Shown: one piece after another, positions 1-45,300 of the stretch
Numbering within the stretch: the stretch's first letter is position 1
Layout of the letters: each line of letters begins with the position of its first letter
The notes under the pieces: generated by a model
Told to the model about the DNA's origin: nothing
What the model saw: only the letters and a program-made list of their open reading frames with translations
Database searches by the model: none
NCBI GenBank assembly: GCA_022829145.1
Contig: CM040750.1
Span: forward strand, 4,779,001-4,843,000
Direction: 5' to 3'
DNA from: Albula goreensis
Lineage: Eukaryota > Chordata > Actinopteri > Albuliformes > Albulidae
DNA length: 64,000 nucleotides
Program-made: the position numbers and the translations under genes

Positions 1-476
1 GTGGAAGAAGCCAGTATTGGCAAATAAATGAAGATAACACAACAACAGGAGCCATGGGTAACTGCTGGCTCCAACTGCTTTGGAAAGGCGTGGCCTGGTG
101 TTAGCTGACAGGGAGACAGCTGACTGGATACTGCCACCGTGCTCATTCTGTCTCCCTCTTCGGCACCGTGGGTGAATCCATGAATGACCTGGTGGAGACA
201 GAGGAAGAACAGGAAAGGGGGATCTTTATGTGTTTACTCCCTGACAGCTTCCTGTGACTCTGAGTTTGACAAACAGCTCCTCAGAGAAGTATGCTGGCCA
301 ATTAAGTGTAGAGTAGAACAGAGGGTAGGGAACTTCAAATGCTTGTGTATATTAAACAAAAAAATGAAATAAACACTTAAGCATGTACAGAGCAACTTAG
401 TGATGTTTAACACGTTAAGCTTATTACACATTTTGTTACTTCTGATTTGTCAATGGGGTTTGTATATAAGGTAGGT
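1..476. other. no gene seen
   Basis: No exon or recognisable repeat. The short open frames here have no recognisable protein features. Confidence 0.5.
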
Positions 477-1463
477 GTAAACCGATGAGCAAAAACATTA
501 AGACCACACATGCTCATTTGGATTGAGATCTGGGGAATTTGGAGGCCAGGGCAACACCTTGAACTCTTTGTCATGTTCCTCAAACCATTCCCAAACAATG
601 TGTACAGTGTGGTAGGGCACATTATCCTGCTGAAAGAGGCCACTGCCATTGTGGAGTTAAATTGTCCTGGTCCACAACGATGTTTAGGTAGGTGGCATGT
701 GTCAAATTGACATCTTTATGAATGCCGGCACCCATGGTTCCGAAGTAGAACATTATCCAGAGCATCACAATCCTTTCACTGGTTTGTCTTCTTCCCACAG
801 TGCATCCTGGTGCCATTGTTTCCCCATCATAAACGCCATTCACACACCGAGCCGTCCACACGCCCAGCCATCCACATGATGTAAAACACAATGGGACTCA
901 CTGGATGAGGCGACCTTCTTCCATTGCTCCAAGGTCTAGTTCCGATGCTCACTTGCCCATTGTAGGCGCTTTCATTAGGTTATTGTAGATTAGCATGGGA
1001 ACTTTGAACGCAGACCCATATGCGGCAGAGTGCAATACATGGTGTGTTCTGACACATTCCTCCCATAACCATCATTAAAATTTTCTGTGGCCCTGGTTCA
1101 GACCACATGGGATAGTTTTTCCTGCCCTTGTGCATTGATGAGTATTGGGTGCCCAACACAGTTCATAGTTTGTCCCTCCTCAGACAATGTCGGGAGGTAC
1201 TCACCACTGTTGACCGGGAAGACCACGTAAGCTCTGCCATTTCGGAAATGCTCTGACCTAGTCATCTGGCCATAATGGCCCTTGTGAAAGTAGCTCAGGT
1301 CTTTACGCCTGCCAATTTCTTCGGCATCCAACACGTTGACTACAACAACTGACTATTCACTTGCCACCTAATATATCAGATCGCGACATGCACCATTGTT
1401 ACAAGATAATCAATGTTATTCACCTCATCTGTGAGTGGCCGTAATGTTTTGGCTCATCAGTGT
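477..1463 (-). mobile_element. Tc1/mariner transposon relic with terminal inverted repeats
   Basis: Minus-strand translation in shifting frames gives Tc1-type transposase pieces: a helix-turn-helix part near 1100-1330 (DAEEIGRRKDLSYF) and a catalytic-core part near 620-890 (GCTVGRRQTSERIVMLW, DVNLTHATYLNIVVDQ). The ends pair as inverted repeats: gatgagcaaaaacattaaga near 483 against gatgagccaaaacattacgg read inward from about 1458. A TA flanks each end. The transposase is broken by several stops and frame changes, so the copy is inactive. Confidence 0.85.
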
Positions 1464-2775
1464 ATGTTTTCCAGTTGTTTCACCAAATTAATGGAAGTGA
1501 TTTGGTAGTCAAGATGAATAATGTATGTTGAGTAATATATTTGTAAGTGTGAGTGATTCTCTGCTGCTTTGAGTGGAACATAATGATGTTGAAATGGATC
1601 ATAAGAACTACACCAGGGATCATCACACAGATTTGACCTGGGGCCAAATTCCAAAAGAGCAAATACTCTTTGGGCTAAACTGGACTGGACTGCACCACCC
1701 CTCAGCACCCCATCATATATGTCTTATGTTAACAAATGAGTACATTCAAACCCATGGAATTTAAAATGTATCTATGCAGGATAAAGAAATATCAAGCCTA
1801 TGTTGATCTCAGTACATCCTGGTGTTACAAATAAATATTAAATAATTTCAACAATAAAAATATAAGAATTAAAACATCTGACAATCATTCCTAACCATTT
1901 CAATCCTTATTTTTTCTCATGAGAATTCACTGTCTTTACAGCCAAATGTGACATATACTGATGCAACACTCAGAATGTACATTGCAAGTTTGCTAGCAAA
2001 ACAAAATAATAAAAATGTGTTTAAGGGAACACTGATACAGAAAAATGAGAATTCAAAGAAGAATGGCCCAACAAATGTGTCTTTATAATGCCATCACTCA
2101 GAAAGGCTCACCCGTCTACTTCGTACTGAAATAGCCACTATCACAAAAGAGTACATTGAACATTCAACTCATCCTACCCTAAAGCAGTTAAGGCCAGAGG
2201 GAACATCCAGAAGAAAAGGAAGGATAACAAAAGACAGAAAAATTAAAACTGGCATGTCCAGACAGGCAAGTTATGTTCTGTTTCAGCTGAAAAAGAGACA
2301 AAGTTCAGTATATTGCCTTAATGAAGTTCTGCAAGTTTCTTTGAAATTCAGGCATTGTACATTGCCCACTGATTTCAATGCCAATAGGAGCAATGTCATC
2401 ACACACGGCTCGTGCAGAGTTAAGTCTTAGATATACTCAGCACCACCCCTGCTGTCTTGCAAAAATAAATAAGATATTAAATTCTGCAGTGCTACAACAT
2501 GGCCCAATATGGTTATGAATTTCAATACGCCTTGATGGTTTGGCATTCAATGCTCTCTCCCTTATTATAGATTCGACATAAAATGATTATAACTAAAGAA
2601 CGTTATTCAAACATTTTGTACTACTTTATTTGGAGATGGGAAGGATGGGCTGAAGCCAAAGAAAACTGGCTGGCAGGTCAGATCTGGCCCGCAGGCCACT
2701 AATTGATGCTCCCTGCACTAAGCATTGCTATTATTGTAAAAATCAGCTTACATTTTCATGGGTTAAAAGCACGTG
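1464..2775. other. region downstream of TMEM245, no gene seen
   Basis: AT-rich. Around 2650-2710 a string (cagatctggcccgcaggcca) resembles the end of a hAT-type repeat, but no partner end was found. Part of the stretch next to 2775 is probably the TMEM245 3' UTR. Confidence 0.4.
2625..2630 (-). terminator. possible TMEM245 poly(A) signal
   Basis: AATAAA on the minus strand about 145 nt past the TMEM245 stop. It sits beside repeat-like sequence, so it may be chance. Confidence 0.3.
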
Positions 2776-34623
<31,848 letters not shown>

Positions 34624-34780
34624 CAGGACCAGCCCAAGCCTTTATGGGGCCCTAAGCAGAATTTGATTTGGGGGGCCCCCCACTGCCTTGTGGGACATTT
34701 CAAGCGCTCTTGGGGGCCCTCTGGTGGCCACAAGGGCCTTAAGCAGCCACTTAGTTTGCTTATGTGTCGAGCTGGCCCTG
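34624..34780. mobile_element. hAT-type MITE, 157 bp, with 8-bp target duplication
   Basis: Ends caggaccagccc and gagctggccctg pair as inverted repeats with few mismatches. Flanks are actatacg (34616-34623) and actatacc (34781-34788), a 7 of 8 match, as expected for hAT. The interior is rich in ggggccc-like strings. Confidence 0.8.
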
Positions 34781-34788
34781 ACTATACC

Positions 34789-35906
34789 TATTCCAGTCCA
34801 TATTCTGACATGTACTGTTTTGGTGAAGCTGTTGATTGAACAGGGTTATGTATCTGGTCATTTTGATCTATCTCCATTTGAGTACAGGACTTTACTAAAT
34901 GTTCTTACCTGGAATAACACGGTTAGGAGTCTGTCAGATTAGATAACACTCTGTTGAAAAATACAGGTGAATCATTTACTGTAATTATATGGGTTATACA
35001 AAATTTCCATTGAATAATGAAGTAACACTACTCTGGGTCTACTATGGATGACCTTATCAAATAGGATTGATTCCACTTATTTTAAAAACTGAATGATGCA
35101 TGGTAGGACTAAACTATTCATTTAGCTAAGACCTTGAATCCAAGTTAGGTGCAGGCAGGAGTACTAGAGATAATGATATGCCGAGTACCCCAAATATGGC
35201 AGTGTCTCTGTGTGAATTTGCAGATTGAAGTAATAATGGCTAGTGAACTGCCAGCATCCATATATGAATTCATCCTAAGAATGAAGAGAACACAGGAGAA
35301 TCCATCTTTTTATGTTATTTATACATCTTTATTAAGAACATATAGAATAAAGGTAAATAATGCTGTTTCAGGAGATGTGGTTTAATAAATAATGGGTACA
35401 CATGGGGACAAATGTGATCATTTTTAAAATGGCCACATTATGTTATACCCACACCACTATAATCTGGATATAAAAACTGAATCTCATTTAGGGGGCTTTT
35501 TGAGTGTTTAATTAATGCCTGACCTGATTTGAATGATACACCCTAGAATCATTTATCCAAAATTGATCATCAGAAAGTGTAACAAAAGGAAACATTTATT
35601 TATGTAAATGTTTTATCCTCTGCCCCTCTGTCCAAGTACTTTATAAATGGCTTTCTCCTTCATACCTACAACATATTATTGCATATCCCCTGTCTCTAGT
35701 CAATCAAACAGATCCTTTTCACAGGTGTTTTGCTATTCTTTGACAAACACACTCACTGCCATTGCACAGAAACAGAAACACACACACACTCACCTATGCA
35801 TTCCTCTTCTGTAGAACACTATTAATTATCAGACATACATACAATTGGCACAAATGGCAACCAATTTTAGGGAACCATTAATTCCTAAAATTGCATTTGT
35901 AGTTTT
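34789..35906. other. intergenic, no gene seen
   Basis: AT-rich; no exon or repeat with recognisable ends. Confidence 0.5.
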
Positions 35907-35914
35907 GTCCTTGA

Positions 35915-36292
35915 CAGTGGTGGCTGGTGAGCTCATAACAGGGAGGAACAAATTTTACCTTTAAACCTATCATTACTTTCGACCTGTTCCCATATATCCT
36001 CCTTGATTGACAATAAAACAAATTAGTCATAAAACGATCAACACCAGCTGACATAAATAGAGTAAATTGTTACCAATTTCATTGGAACAGAATTGCTGTT
36101 CTTTGCAAACCAGTGTTACGTTTGTTATGTCCATGAATGTTTGTCATCTATTTACATCAATTGGTGTTGATTGCGCTGTGAGTAATTTATTTTATTGCTA
36201 ATCAAGGAGGATAAATAAGAACAGGTTGAACATAATGATAGGCATAAAGGTAAAGTGTGTTCTTCCCATTTTGAGTCGACCAGCCGCTACTG
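35915..36292. mobile_element. palindromic hAT-type MITE, 378 bp, perfect 8-bp target duplication
   Basis: The two halves are inverted copies of each other over most of the length: cagtggtggctggtgagctc at the left against cagtagcggctggtcgactc read inward from the right, then shared strings such as acctatcattac / gcctatcattat and atcctccttgatt. Both flanks are gtccttga (35907-35914 and 36293-36300). It carries no protein. Confidence 0.9.
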
Positions 36293-36300
36293 GTCCTTGA

Positions 36301-38759
36301 AAATCTCCAGTATCCTCACACATCAATCCCCACCCTTTCAGAATCAAGTGGTTTTGTCTGGTTGGAATAAATGTACAATTCAATCAATTAAACTGATTTG
36401 AGCAGTTATTTCACTAATGCAGCCAACCAGACTTTACAAAGGAGCTAACACAGTGTCAGTTGTCACTACTATTACAAAGTTATCTTGCATGTAATCATGT
36501 GATTTACTAAAATAGTTCTCGCCTGTGGCTTTCACTAAATTTGCTACTCGACATAGATCTTGTTATACCTTGAGTACATTGGATTTCTGCAGAAATTGGA
36601 ATCACCTTGAAATCAGGAAAGTTGTATATTCTGTTTCTATTTTGGTTTCTGTCGTGGAATTTAATATTTTCAAACTCATCTGCTTAAAACACATACATTT
36701 TTTAGTTAAATGTCACTGATGCAGAGAGATGGCACATAATGAGCAAGATGAAATACCTCAAGCCATTTTGCACAGAATCTATGGAGCAAATGTGTGCTGC
36801 TTTTCAAATCATCCATTGGTGGGTATGAGCCTTGTATTACACATATGGGTCAATAATTGGTAAGTAAAACACTGCTGAAAGAGAAATGCTAAATGGCTCA
36901 AAAAATAGGCTATAGTGGAGCTCATATTGATGAATAACAATCAACAGTCTGTTGACAGAGCACAGCAGATTGACATAAGGATATAATATATTGAGCAAAG
37001 GGTTGTGGCTTATTAACCTTTTCACTACTGTTGCGTCATGATCAATTCTCTTTTCAAACCAAATTAATACATATGTACACCCATGGTTTAAATGCTGCAT
37101 TAGGATGTCTTGTCATCTTTGGTTGGACATCCCAAGCTTTGCTCTATGGATCTATGTTCAGTGAAAGAAGAAATACCCTTGATGAAATATTATCTTTGTG
37201 ATATTTATTATTATTATTTTAAATTAATGACAGTACTTGAACTCAAATAGAAATGTAAAAAGGATACTTCTTTTACTTGAGCAATGTTTCACCAAGGGTA
37301 TCTCAACTTTCACTTAAGTACACAAGTTGTGTACTTTGTCCACCATTATCTATGGGTCACCGAACAGCTGAAAATGTGGTCCCTCCAGCTAACTGCTTTT
37401 CCTAAGATTCAATTTTCAACACAGTACTGAGTGATAGGAAGCTCAGGGTTATGGAAGGCCCACTCAATCGAACAGGTATCAAGCTGGAAGTAGCATACAT
37501 AGACATTATGCCTTATCAAGTTCCCTATTGTCACTGATGCAAAACAGCATTAAACAGTAACACCTCATACTTTCCATTGATGAAGTACTCAAAGTATAAT
37601 CAAAGTTAGACAAAGGGGAATGTTTTCACACTCTTTCTAAAGAATACAATGTTAGAAAGTAAACTATGTTTGGTAAAGGTGTTACATAACAAAACTAAAC
37701 ATTTAATAAAGTTCACTGATAACAGATGTATTGTTTAGAAAGTAAACACATAAAGTCAATACATTTTCTAATGAGATACTGATTAGGTCTGATTATTGGT
37801 TATTAACGAAGTTACGCTGCTACAAAATGAAATGTATATTGCTATATCCAGTCCCCATATAACAATTCCACTGTACCTATAGACTTATTTACCTTAAAAC
37901 AAATTTCAGGTTCAAATAAGGGGCAAATAGTGACTGTAAGCTTAACTGTTGATAACAGTTGATTTTCTTCAGAAAACAACCCCTGGAGTAAATTAATTAT
38001 AACTGCGAAATGCGAAATGAAAGAAAACCTTTCAAAACAGCAAAAGAGATGCAACAATACAGGGAGAATGGCACAATTATTGGCCATGCTGAACCATTCC
38101 GGTAATTATGCAGCACTGGGGAACATATGGGCTTATGACACAAATCCTATAAGACACACCAGATACAGTATACAGATACAGCCCAGTATTCTTAACACTG
38201 TAAGGACTGTCTACCATCCTTGAAAGCATTCAAATGTAATGCAATTCAGGAATATTCATTCAGAGGCATGACCAAAGACAAAATGGGAATGGTTGCTCTG
38301 CATTGAAATATGCATACCACCAGAAACAGTGAGGAAGGAGGGAATGCAGGACGGGATCTGGTGGGTTCTATAGAATCTGTGTTCACAGCCCCTCTAGCCC
38401 AAAAGCAGGATGTGATTTCACACCATCTTTCATGCTTATGTCCAGGACTGGATCCAGCATGTCCCACAATGGCCTTATTTCCACAATTTGAGCCAAAAAC
38501 TTGAGCAAGTTTACATAAAAATCTCAGGCCACAGATTCATAATGCTTTCTGTGTGGTGGTAGCTAACATCAGGCTCTCAGTGAAAGGTCACTGCAAACAT
38601 GCATATTTTAATAACAGGGACATGTAATAACCCTCGCTTAATCAAAGCAGCAATGGAGCCCAGAAGGAGAGAGAGCGACGCGCACTGTCATGCACTTGCC
38701 TGCTGGACGTTAGCACAGCTGTGGAAATGAGGCTATCGTCAAGGAGACCATTTCTTTGA
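36301..38759. other. intergenic and probable FRRS1L 3' flank, no gene seen
   Basis: AT-rich; no exon or repeat recognised. Confidence 0.5.
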
Positions 38760-38765
38760 TTTATT
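38760..38765 (-). terminator. possible FRRS1L poly(A) signal
   Basis: AATAAA on the minus strand about 370 nt past the FRRS1L stop. It would give a short 3' UTR; other sites further on are possible. Confidence 0.3.
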
Positions 38766-39130
38766 GACACATGGGATACTCAAATGGCACATGTAATTCT
38801 GACACAAATCAATAATACTCATAAACATAGAAGATAATAAATATTCCATAAATTAAATAATACTAATTCTTATTGTTATGTCATCGAGAAACACCTGTTT
38901 TGGATCACTACAAGATGTTAGGCTAACCCATATTGTTCAGATTGTGGTGACGCACTATAATTGTTTGATAATCTGAAGGGTTCCTTATTTAATTAATGGG
39001 TATACCGTGTGTAATGGATGAATGGCACACCCTCAGGGTGTGGCCTCTTGCCAGGGATGCACAGGTGTTTCATAGTCCCAGTGATTATTGCTGGCACCCT
39101 CATTCACCGCCACCTCTCCACTTCATAGGG

Positions 39131-39303
39131 CTACGGGGTGCCCATGAGCAGGTAAAAGGTGAGCGCCACAATAAGCAACAGGCAGAAGGGGGAGGAGAAA
39201 GTCTGGTAGGCCGTGGAGGGCATGAAGATGTCCTCGTATTTATAAATGCTGATCATGTGATCTGAGACTGGGGGTGCGTCAATGTCATGCCGGGTTATTG
39301 ATC
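39131..39303 (-). CDS. frrs1l: FRRS1L exon 5 (C-terminal anchor)
   Basis: Encodes [39 protein letters not shown] and the hydrophobic [17 protein letters not shown] before TAG at 39131-39133. Confidence 0.97.
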
Positions 39304-42300
39304 CTGTTGGAAGAAGGAGATAAAGTCATCCATTGCCTACTGTCAACAGCAGCTGTCAACATTGTTATTCCCTGAGCGTTTGCAAAGCATTTATGACAAA
39401 AATGACATGATCCAACCAAATTTAGGCAAGAATTCAGGAAAAGATCATTCTAGTCATGGTCTGGGGTGGTCTTTGAATGCGAAGTGAAACCTGTCTTGGT
39501 TCATGTGAATGGTGTAAATGACCTGGGTAAAGCAAATAAGGCTATCCTTTGGGTGACATGGTGGCAACATGAAAACCGTATAGTTAATGATTTCAAAACG
39601 GGGAAGAAAGCAGGGTAACAACTGGACTCATAAAACCACCCCCCATTCCTTCAAACACCACGCTACTGTGGATGCCTACCTTGGATGGCAGGGCCCCATG
39701 CGAAAAGGTAGTACCAGCTAAGGTGAAGGTCCACCAAGGTCTCCTCGCGGGGCACATAGAGTGGCCTTTTGAACCTGCAGGTCACCCGGTTGTTCTCAAA
39801 GATGCCTTCCTCATCCCTCGCCGGGTTCCTCTTGATTTCCTTGGCCCACTGGCCCACATTGTAGAAATGGTGTATCCGAACCCGCCCGTTGTCGTCATGG
39901 ACACAACCCATAACATCATCACCTCCCTAGATGAGGGTCAAGCGAGACACAGAGAAGTCTAGGCCGAATAGGGCATTTATGTAACAGCTCTGGCTAGTTC
40001 TGTGCAAGAGGGGTCTGACACAGGTCCAGCTGTGGTTCCCCTGTCAATTGTGTGTTTTTTTAAAATGCAGTTTGAACAGGTTTATTGTTTTATCATTGCA
40101 TGCATTAAAATAATTTAGGCTCTGAAGGAACACATACTTTTTGGGTTGGTACTTTCAAGTGTCAAGACCATGCGGTTTTGTTGTTAAAAATATGAAAATT
40201 CCCATTTATATTACTTAATATTGCTGCCAAGTGGTCATTAAATTAAATACGCTTATTTTGAATTTCACACTTAATACAAAATAATACATAAGGCATGGTC
40301 ATTTATTTATGGGAGGTGGAGTGTATGTTTTTTTTGTTCATGTCTGATTTCCAGAAAAAGTATACTACAATTCTTTGTCCAGTTATGCCCTGTTATTGGT
40401 GCAGTGTTATTGGCTATTTGGCTCTGGTTTCCAGTTGGTTGAACTGACAGATAATTACTGTAAAGGATAATATTAACTGAAATATCTCATACTGTCAAGA
40501 TTAAATTATTATATTTTGTTTATTTTTATATGAAAAACTGAATTGTATTCATTAAATCATGCATTGATCAATAATGTGTGAAATCTTTACTCTGACAAAA
40601 AAAAAAAAAACATTATCACAAAGTGTACAGTAGTAAAATCACTTTGTCCAGTCTGTGTAAAACTAGCTCCTTCAAGCTTAAAATGTACATAAACCAATTT
40701 CAGCAGCTGATTGTTTGCATTTTTAGTCAATTTAAGGAACTATCGAGTGCATCATTCAATTTAAATGCTACATAGATCAGTGGAACACTGTGAGAAAGTG
40801 TCAATAGCATGGTTGTTTAAAAAATATTTTGTGTTGAAAAACTCTCCCACGCTCCCTCACCATCTTTTTGTCCGAGGAGAACCCCACTGCCACCCAGCCA
40901 TCTGTGTCAGCGCTCATCTCATACTCCACATCAGCGCCAATCCTGCGGTAACTGAGGAAGTAGTCACACGTCTCTGCATCGCATCCTGGCTTCCCATACC
41001 TAAGAAGAGGAGGCACATGGTCTAGGTTGACATTTTGTTTGGCCAAATTACGTCAGTATCCTTTTTCTGCTCTCCTGCAGTACCCAGCATGCCACCAGGC
41101 AGAAATCCACATGCTGCACCCCTCCAAATTCATGGCCTGAAACACTCACCATCATTCTATTATCCCCAAAAAAGTTTACATGAATATTACTGTAGATAGA
41201 TATTACTGTGTACCAGATTTGTACAGGTATTTGAATTTTATTTTACTTTATACTGCTCTCTCCTTTATCTGAGAATGTGAATTTGCTCATTTTAATTCAT
41301 CCTGGGTAAGGGAGCATACAATATATTGTAAAACCGAAGCGTGTTCCAATACTACTCGTTGATGTCAATAATTGACCAATATAGCACTTAAAAACTTGGT
41401 ATCAGCATCAGCATCATATGTACAGTTAATATGAGTATGACTGCACAAGTATTCCAGTAGTAAATAGTCTGCATGCATTATCAACACTGGACTCTTTGGT
41501 GCACCATCACAAAATATCAATGAATGAAGAGGCAGACTTACATGCAACAAAGCAGAAATGCTCCCCTTTGTCAAAAAGAATATGCCACAAGCATTGTGGT
41601 ATCTAACAGGTGAGTAGATAACTGGCTAACTGATGTCAGATGCATAAACCAACTCTCTGTACAAAAGTTAATTAAGGATTTCACACTTACACCATAGTGA
41701 ACAAATTTATACTGAATTTATTCAGTGTTCATTTTGGTTGACATAATGCAGATTATAAAACTAGTCTGCTGTTGCTATTGTATACTGCACAAACGATAAA
41801 GCATGAAGAGGACATTAATTTCATATCCATATAATGATACTACACTTCAGAGTGCATCATCCTACTTATAACACAGCCGCATACCAAAGATGGAAACACT
41901 CCTTGTATACCGTCTGCCTATTCAAAACATTTAAAATGATACTCATAGACTAAAACCAGTTTCATTAATATATACATTACTGGGTTCCTAGTTAAAGTGT
42001 GGCAACCAGTACAAGAATGTAGTCCCCAGTTATTTATAAAAGTGAGAATGTCATTGGTTAACAAATCAAGGCTATGGTGATATAGTGTGTTTGTAAGTTT
42101 AGAGATGGAAGTTTAACAGGTAGGCCTAATGCTATTTAACCCTCCCCATGCCTTTTTATTAAAAATGCTTGGATCTGGAACTCAGTATAGGCCGATACTG
42201 TAATTAAGTACTCATAATCGGTATCGGTCTTGAACAAATAGCATCATGCACCCCTAGTAAAATCCAAGGTACATGCTTTCCACAATTAAATAAAAAGGAA

Positions 42301-45300
42301 GTGCATCTTCCATTCCAGCAAATACCTTGGCACTGGACACAGCCTATACTTTCTTTCAGAACCTGAAACTTGTTGCTGTATCTGCAATGTCCACCTTTTG
42401 TCAATGTTCATCCTTATTACTGCAATGAGTGGCTAGCTCATGAAATTCAGCTCAAGAAATGTAATGAAAATGAGCCAGCTTCCAAACAAACAATCCCTAA
42501 TATCTAGAATTGCTACAGAGATCAATGGTCACTGTTCGAGTCACTCAACCTAAAAAAGAGATAATAAGGACATATCAGAAGGACATATTGCTTATCTGAA
42601 ATTGGCAACAAACAAAATGATGGAAACCAGGTGGAGTCATTGCACTGAAGGATTATGGATGGTTGGCCAGCTAGGTAGAAATAGTGTGGCCTAATCTCAT
42701 CATCATACACTATCTGTGAATGTCCTTTTCTATATTTCAACTTATTTCAGGAGTTATACCTGTTTGTTTTATAAGACAAATTACAAACAGCCTTTATTTC
42801 TTTGCTACAAAAGAGTCAAAAGAGTGAAAATCTCTGCCGCAGTGGGGGACAGAAGACCAAGTAAAACAGAAGAGCAATAGTTATCTGATGAAATTGGTAG
42901 TTAATGGCTAGAAATGATGACATCATGGTTGACATCCACTTTTTGCAGACCAACATAGGCCAACATAGTTTCACAATAGTTTATTGCCAAGCATGTAGCT
43001 GTTTGCTAATTGGAAAGTTGGAACTACCAATAGCTCTTCTCTGGCACATTAGCACATTATTATACCTGCACAAATTCCAAAACTTTCTCCTCCATTTTGA
43101 CCAAAAGAGGTGGATGCCATGTACTACACCAGTGCATCTTATTTATCAGGTTTTAAGCCGTTAAAAATAATAATAGTTTTTATGAAGGAAAACAGAAATT
43201 TCCACAATTCCAGGGAACATAATCTATTAATCACATTGTGGTATTTCAAACAAATCCTCCTATTAGTTTCTTTAAACATATTTGACTGAAGGAAAAGTCA
43301 TAAAAATATGGTGGTATTATCAGTCATAACAGTTTTGCGCAAACAGACCAGCATAACAGGCCAGCAAAATAAGTTTGATTTTAAGTATGGTACATTTGTA
43401 TAATAATATGTTTTCTGAAATAAGTATGGTTGTCTTGTTTGTCTGAAGCTACTGTTGTTACTTACTAGCTGAGTAGTCATATTTATTAAGGATGGGTTAA
43501 AGAGTTTGAATATTTAAAATTCTAAAATAAATCGGTTTTACAGCTGTACATTTTTCATGCATTAAATTAGGTACAGAAAATGCAAATTGTGTCTATAAAC
43601 CAGATTATTTAACCCACAGCAACATCATAATAAACATGTTACATATTAAAGCCAATGTACAGTTAACACATCACATGTGCAAGTGATGTCACCCCACAAT
43701 GCAGGGCATTTTCAGGCCACTGTGGTTGGCTTTAAGTTCACAGAGAACTGCTCCATCAAGATTCTGTACATTTATGCAAAAAATTCTGTAGTGCTATACT
43801 CTGCAGGGTTTGCACATCTTGAGCAATGTGACTGGTTTACAGGAAACAGTGACAACCAGCTCAGCATCGTAACAGTCAGATCCTATATTTATAGCATTTT
43901 CAAAAATATGTGTTCTTACATCTTCCTAATTAGACTAGACAACCATAAATTGTTCAAATACCAGCATTGGAGCATGACTACATATCACTTTGGACAGAGT
44001 AAACATTACATTTAATCTGTTTTCTGTTTACCTGTTTGAAAATTAACTCAGAGAAGAATGTTTAGTTTGACATATAATTCACTCATCACAAGTTTACAAT
44101 CGTTTGATAATGGGTGGTACAATCGCTGTCCTTCACTGTCATTTGGATTGCCTTTACCAAGTGCATAACATGTTGAATTGTATGCTCTGGTACATACAAC
44201 ATGCTGAATCACATGTACAGGTACATAAAAACAGTGCATCAAAAAAATACTTAAACTATGAAATATTGCTGTACCTGATGCAACCCTTGGTTATTCCACA
44301 GTCGCTCACTTTGATTTTGGCAAATGGATCTACAGGTGGGGCAGTAGGGAAAGGGTACCCTGAAAATGAAAAACAGACACCATCAATGTCAACAGAGCAC
44401 ATCCACACTGAAATTTTATCTAGCTTAAACATGTAGATATAAATCACAGGACACAATACAGATTATGCTACTGGGATGGCTATTGGGCAGGTACAAGGCC
44501 CACAGTAGACATTGTTTCATTGTTTGAATACCTGAGGGCATGTTTACATTAAAATTGAGTGCACTTCATAAAATCGTAAGTATAAATGATAAAACATACT
44601 ACTTATCACCAAAACACCCACCTACTGAATGGCTTTTTGGGCCCTGGTGCTTGGCACAAGTATGGGCTGAGGACTGAGTCTGTGTTGCTTTTAGCGGAAT
44701 ATGGCTGGAAGCCCACAGAAGATACAATTCCCTTTGGCCTGCTGGTGGTACAACTGGTTTAAGGTGACCACAGTTATTGCTACACTATTCTCTCCTAAAT
44801 TTCTGCCAGGCACCCACTGCTACCATCAGTGAGATTTACTGCTCTTTTCTTGTCAACACTTTTAGTCCTGTAGTATGATGTGTGGCTTTCTGTAAGGATA
44901 CTGTGTGACAACAGGATGTGTTGAGCACAACACAAAACACAAGACAAGATAAAAGAAAAAGTGACAAATTCACTGCACCACTTTATCTATAATTGATAAG
45001 CCCAGTCATAACAAAAAATGAGCACAGAAATGCAGTTTGGGTGCTTAAGGTCCAACATACCAAGCTCTATATTGAGCAGGCATATGTACTCAAACTATAT
45101 ATAATCCACCCGGGTAAATTTATTCAACGTCCTAAAAGGCCTTAAGCGACAGTGAAATCATGTAATACCCAATTTCATATCTCTTTGGCCTGTGACATTG
45201 ATGTGTCGGTTACTTAGCCTACGCATCGTAAAGGTTTGCATCCATACTTCAGCCAGTCGGTCATCAATTAAAGCGTTACGCTGCCCAACTCCAAAAGCTA

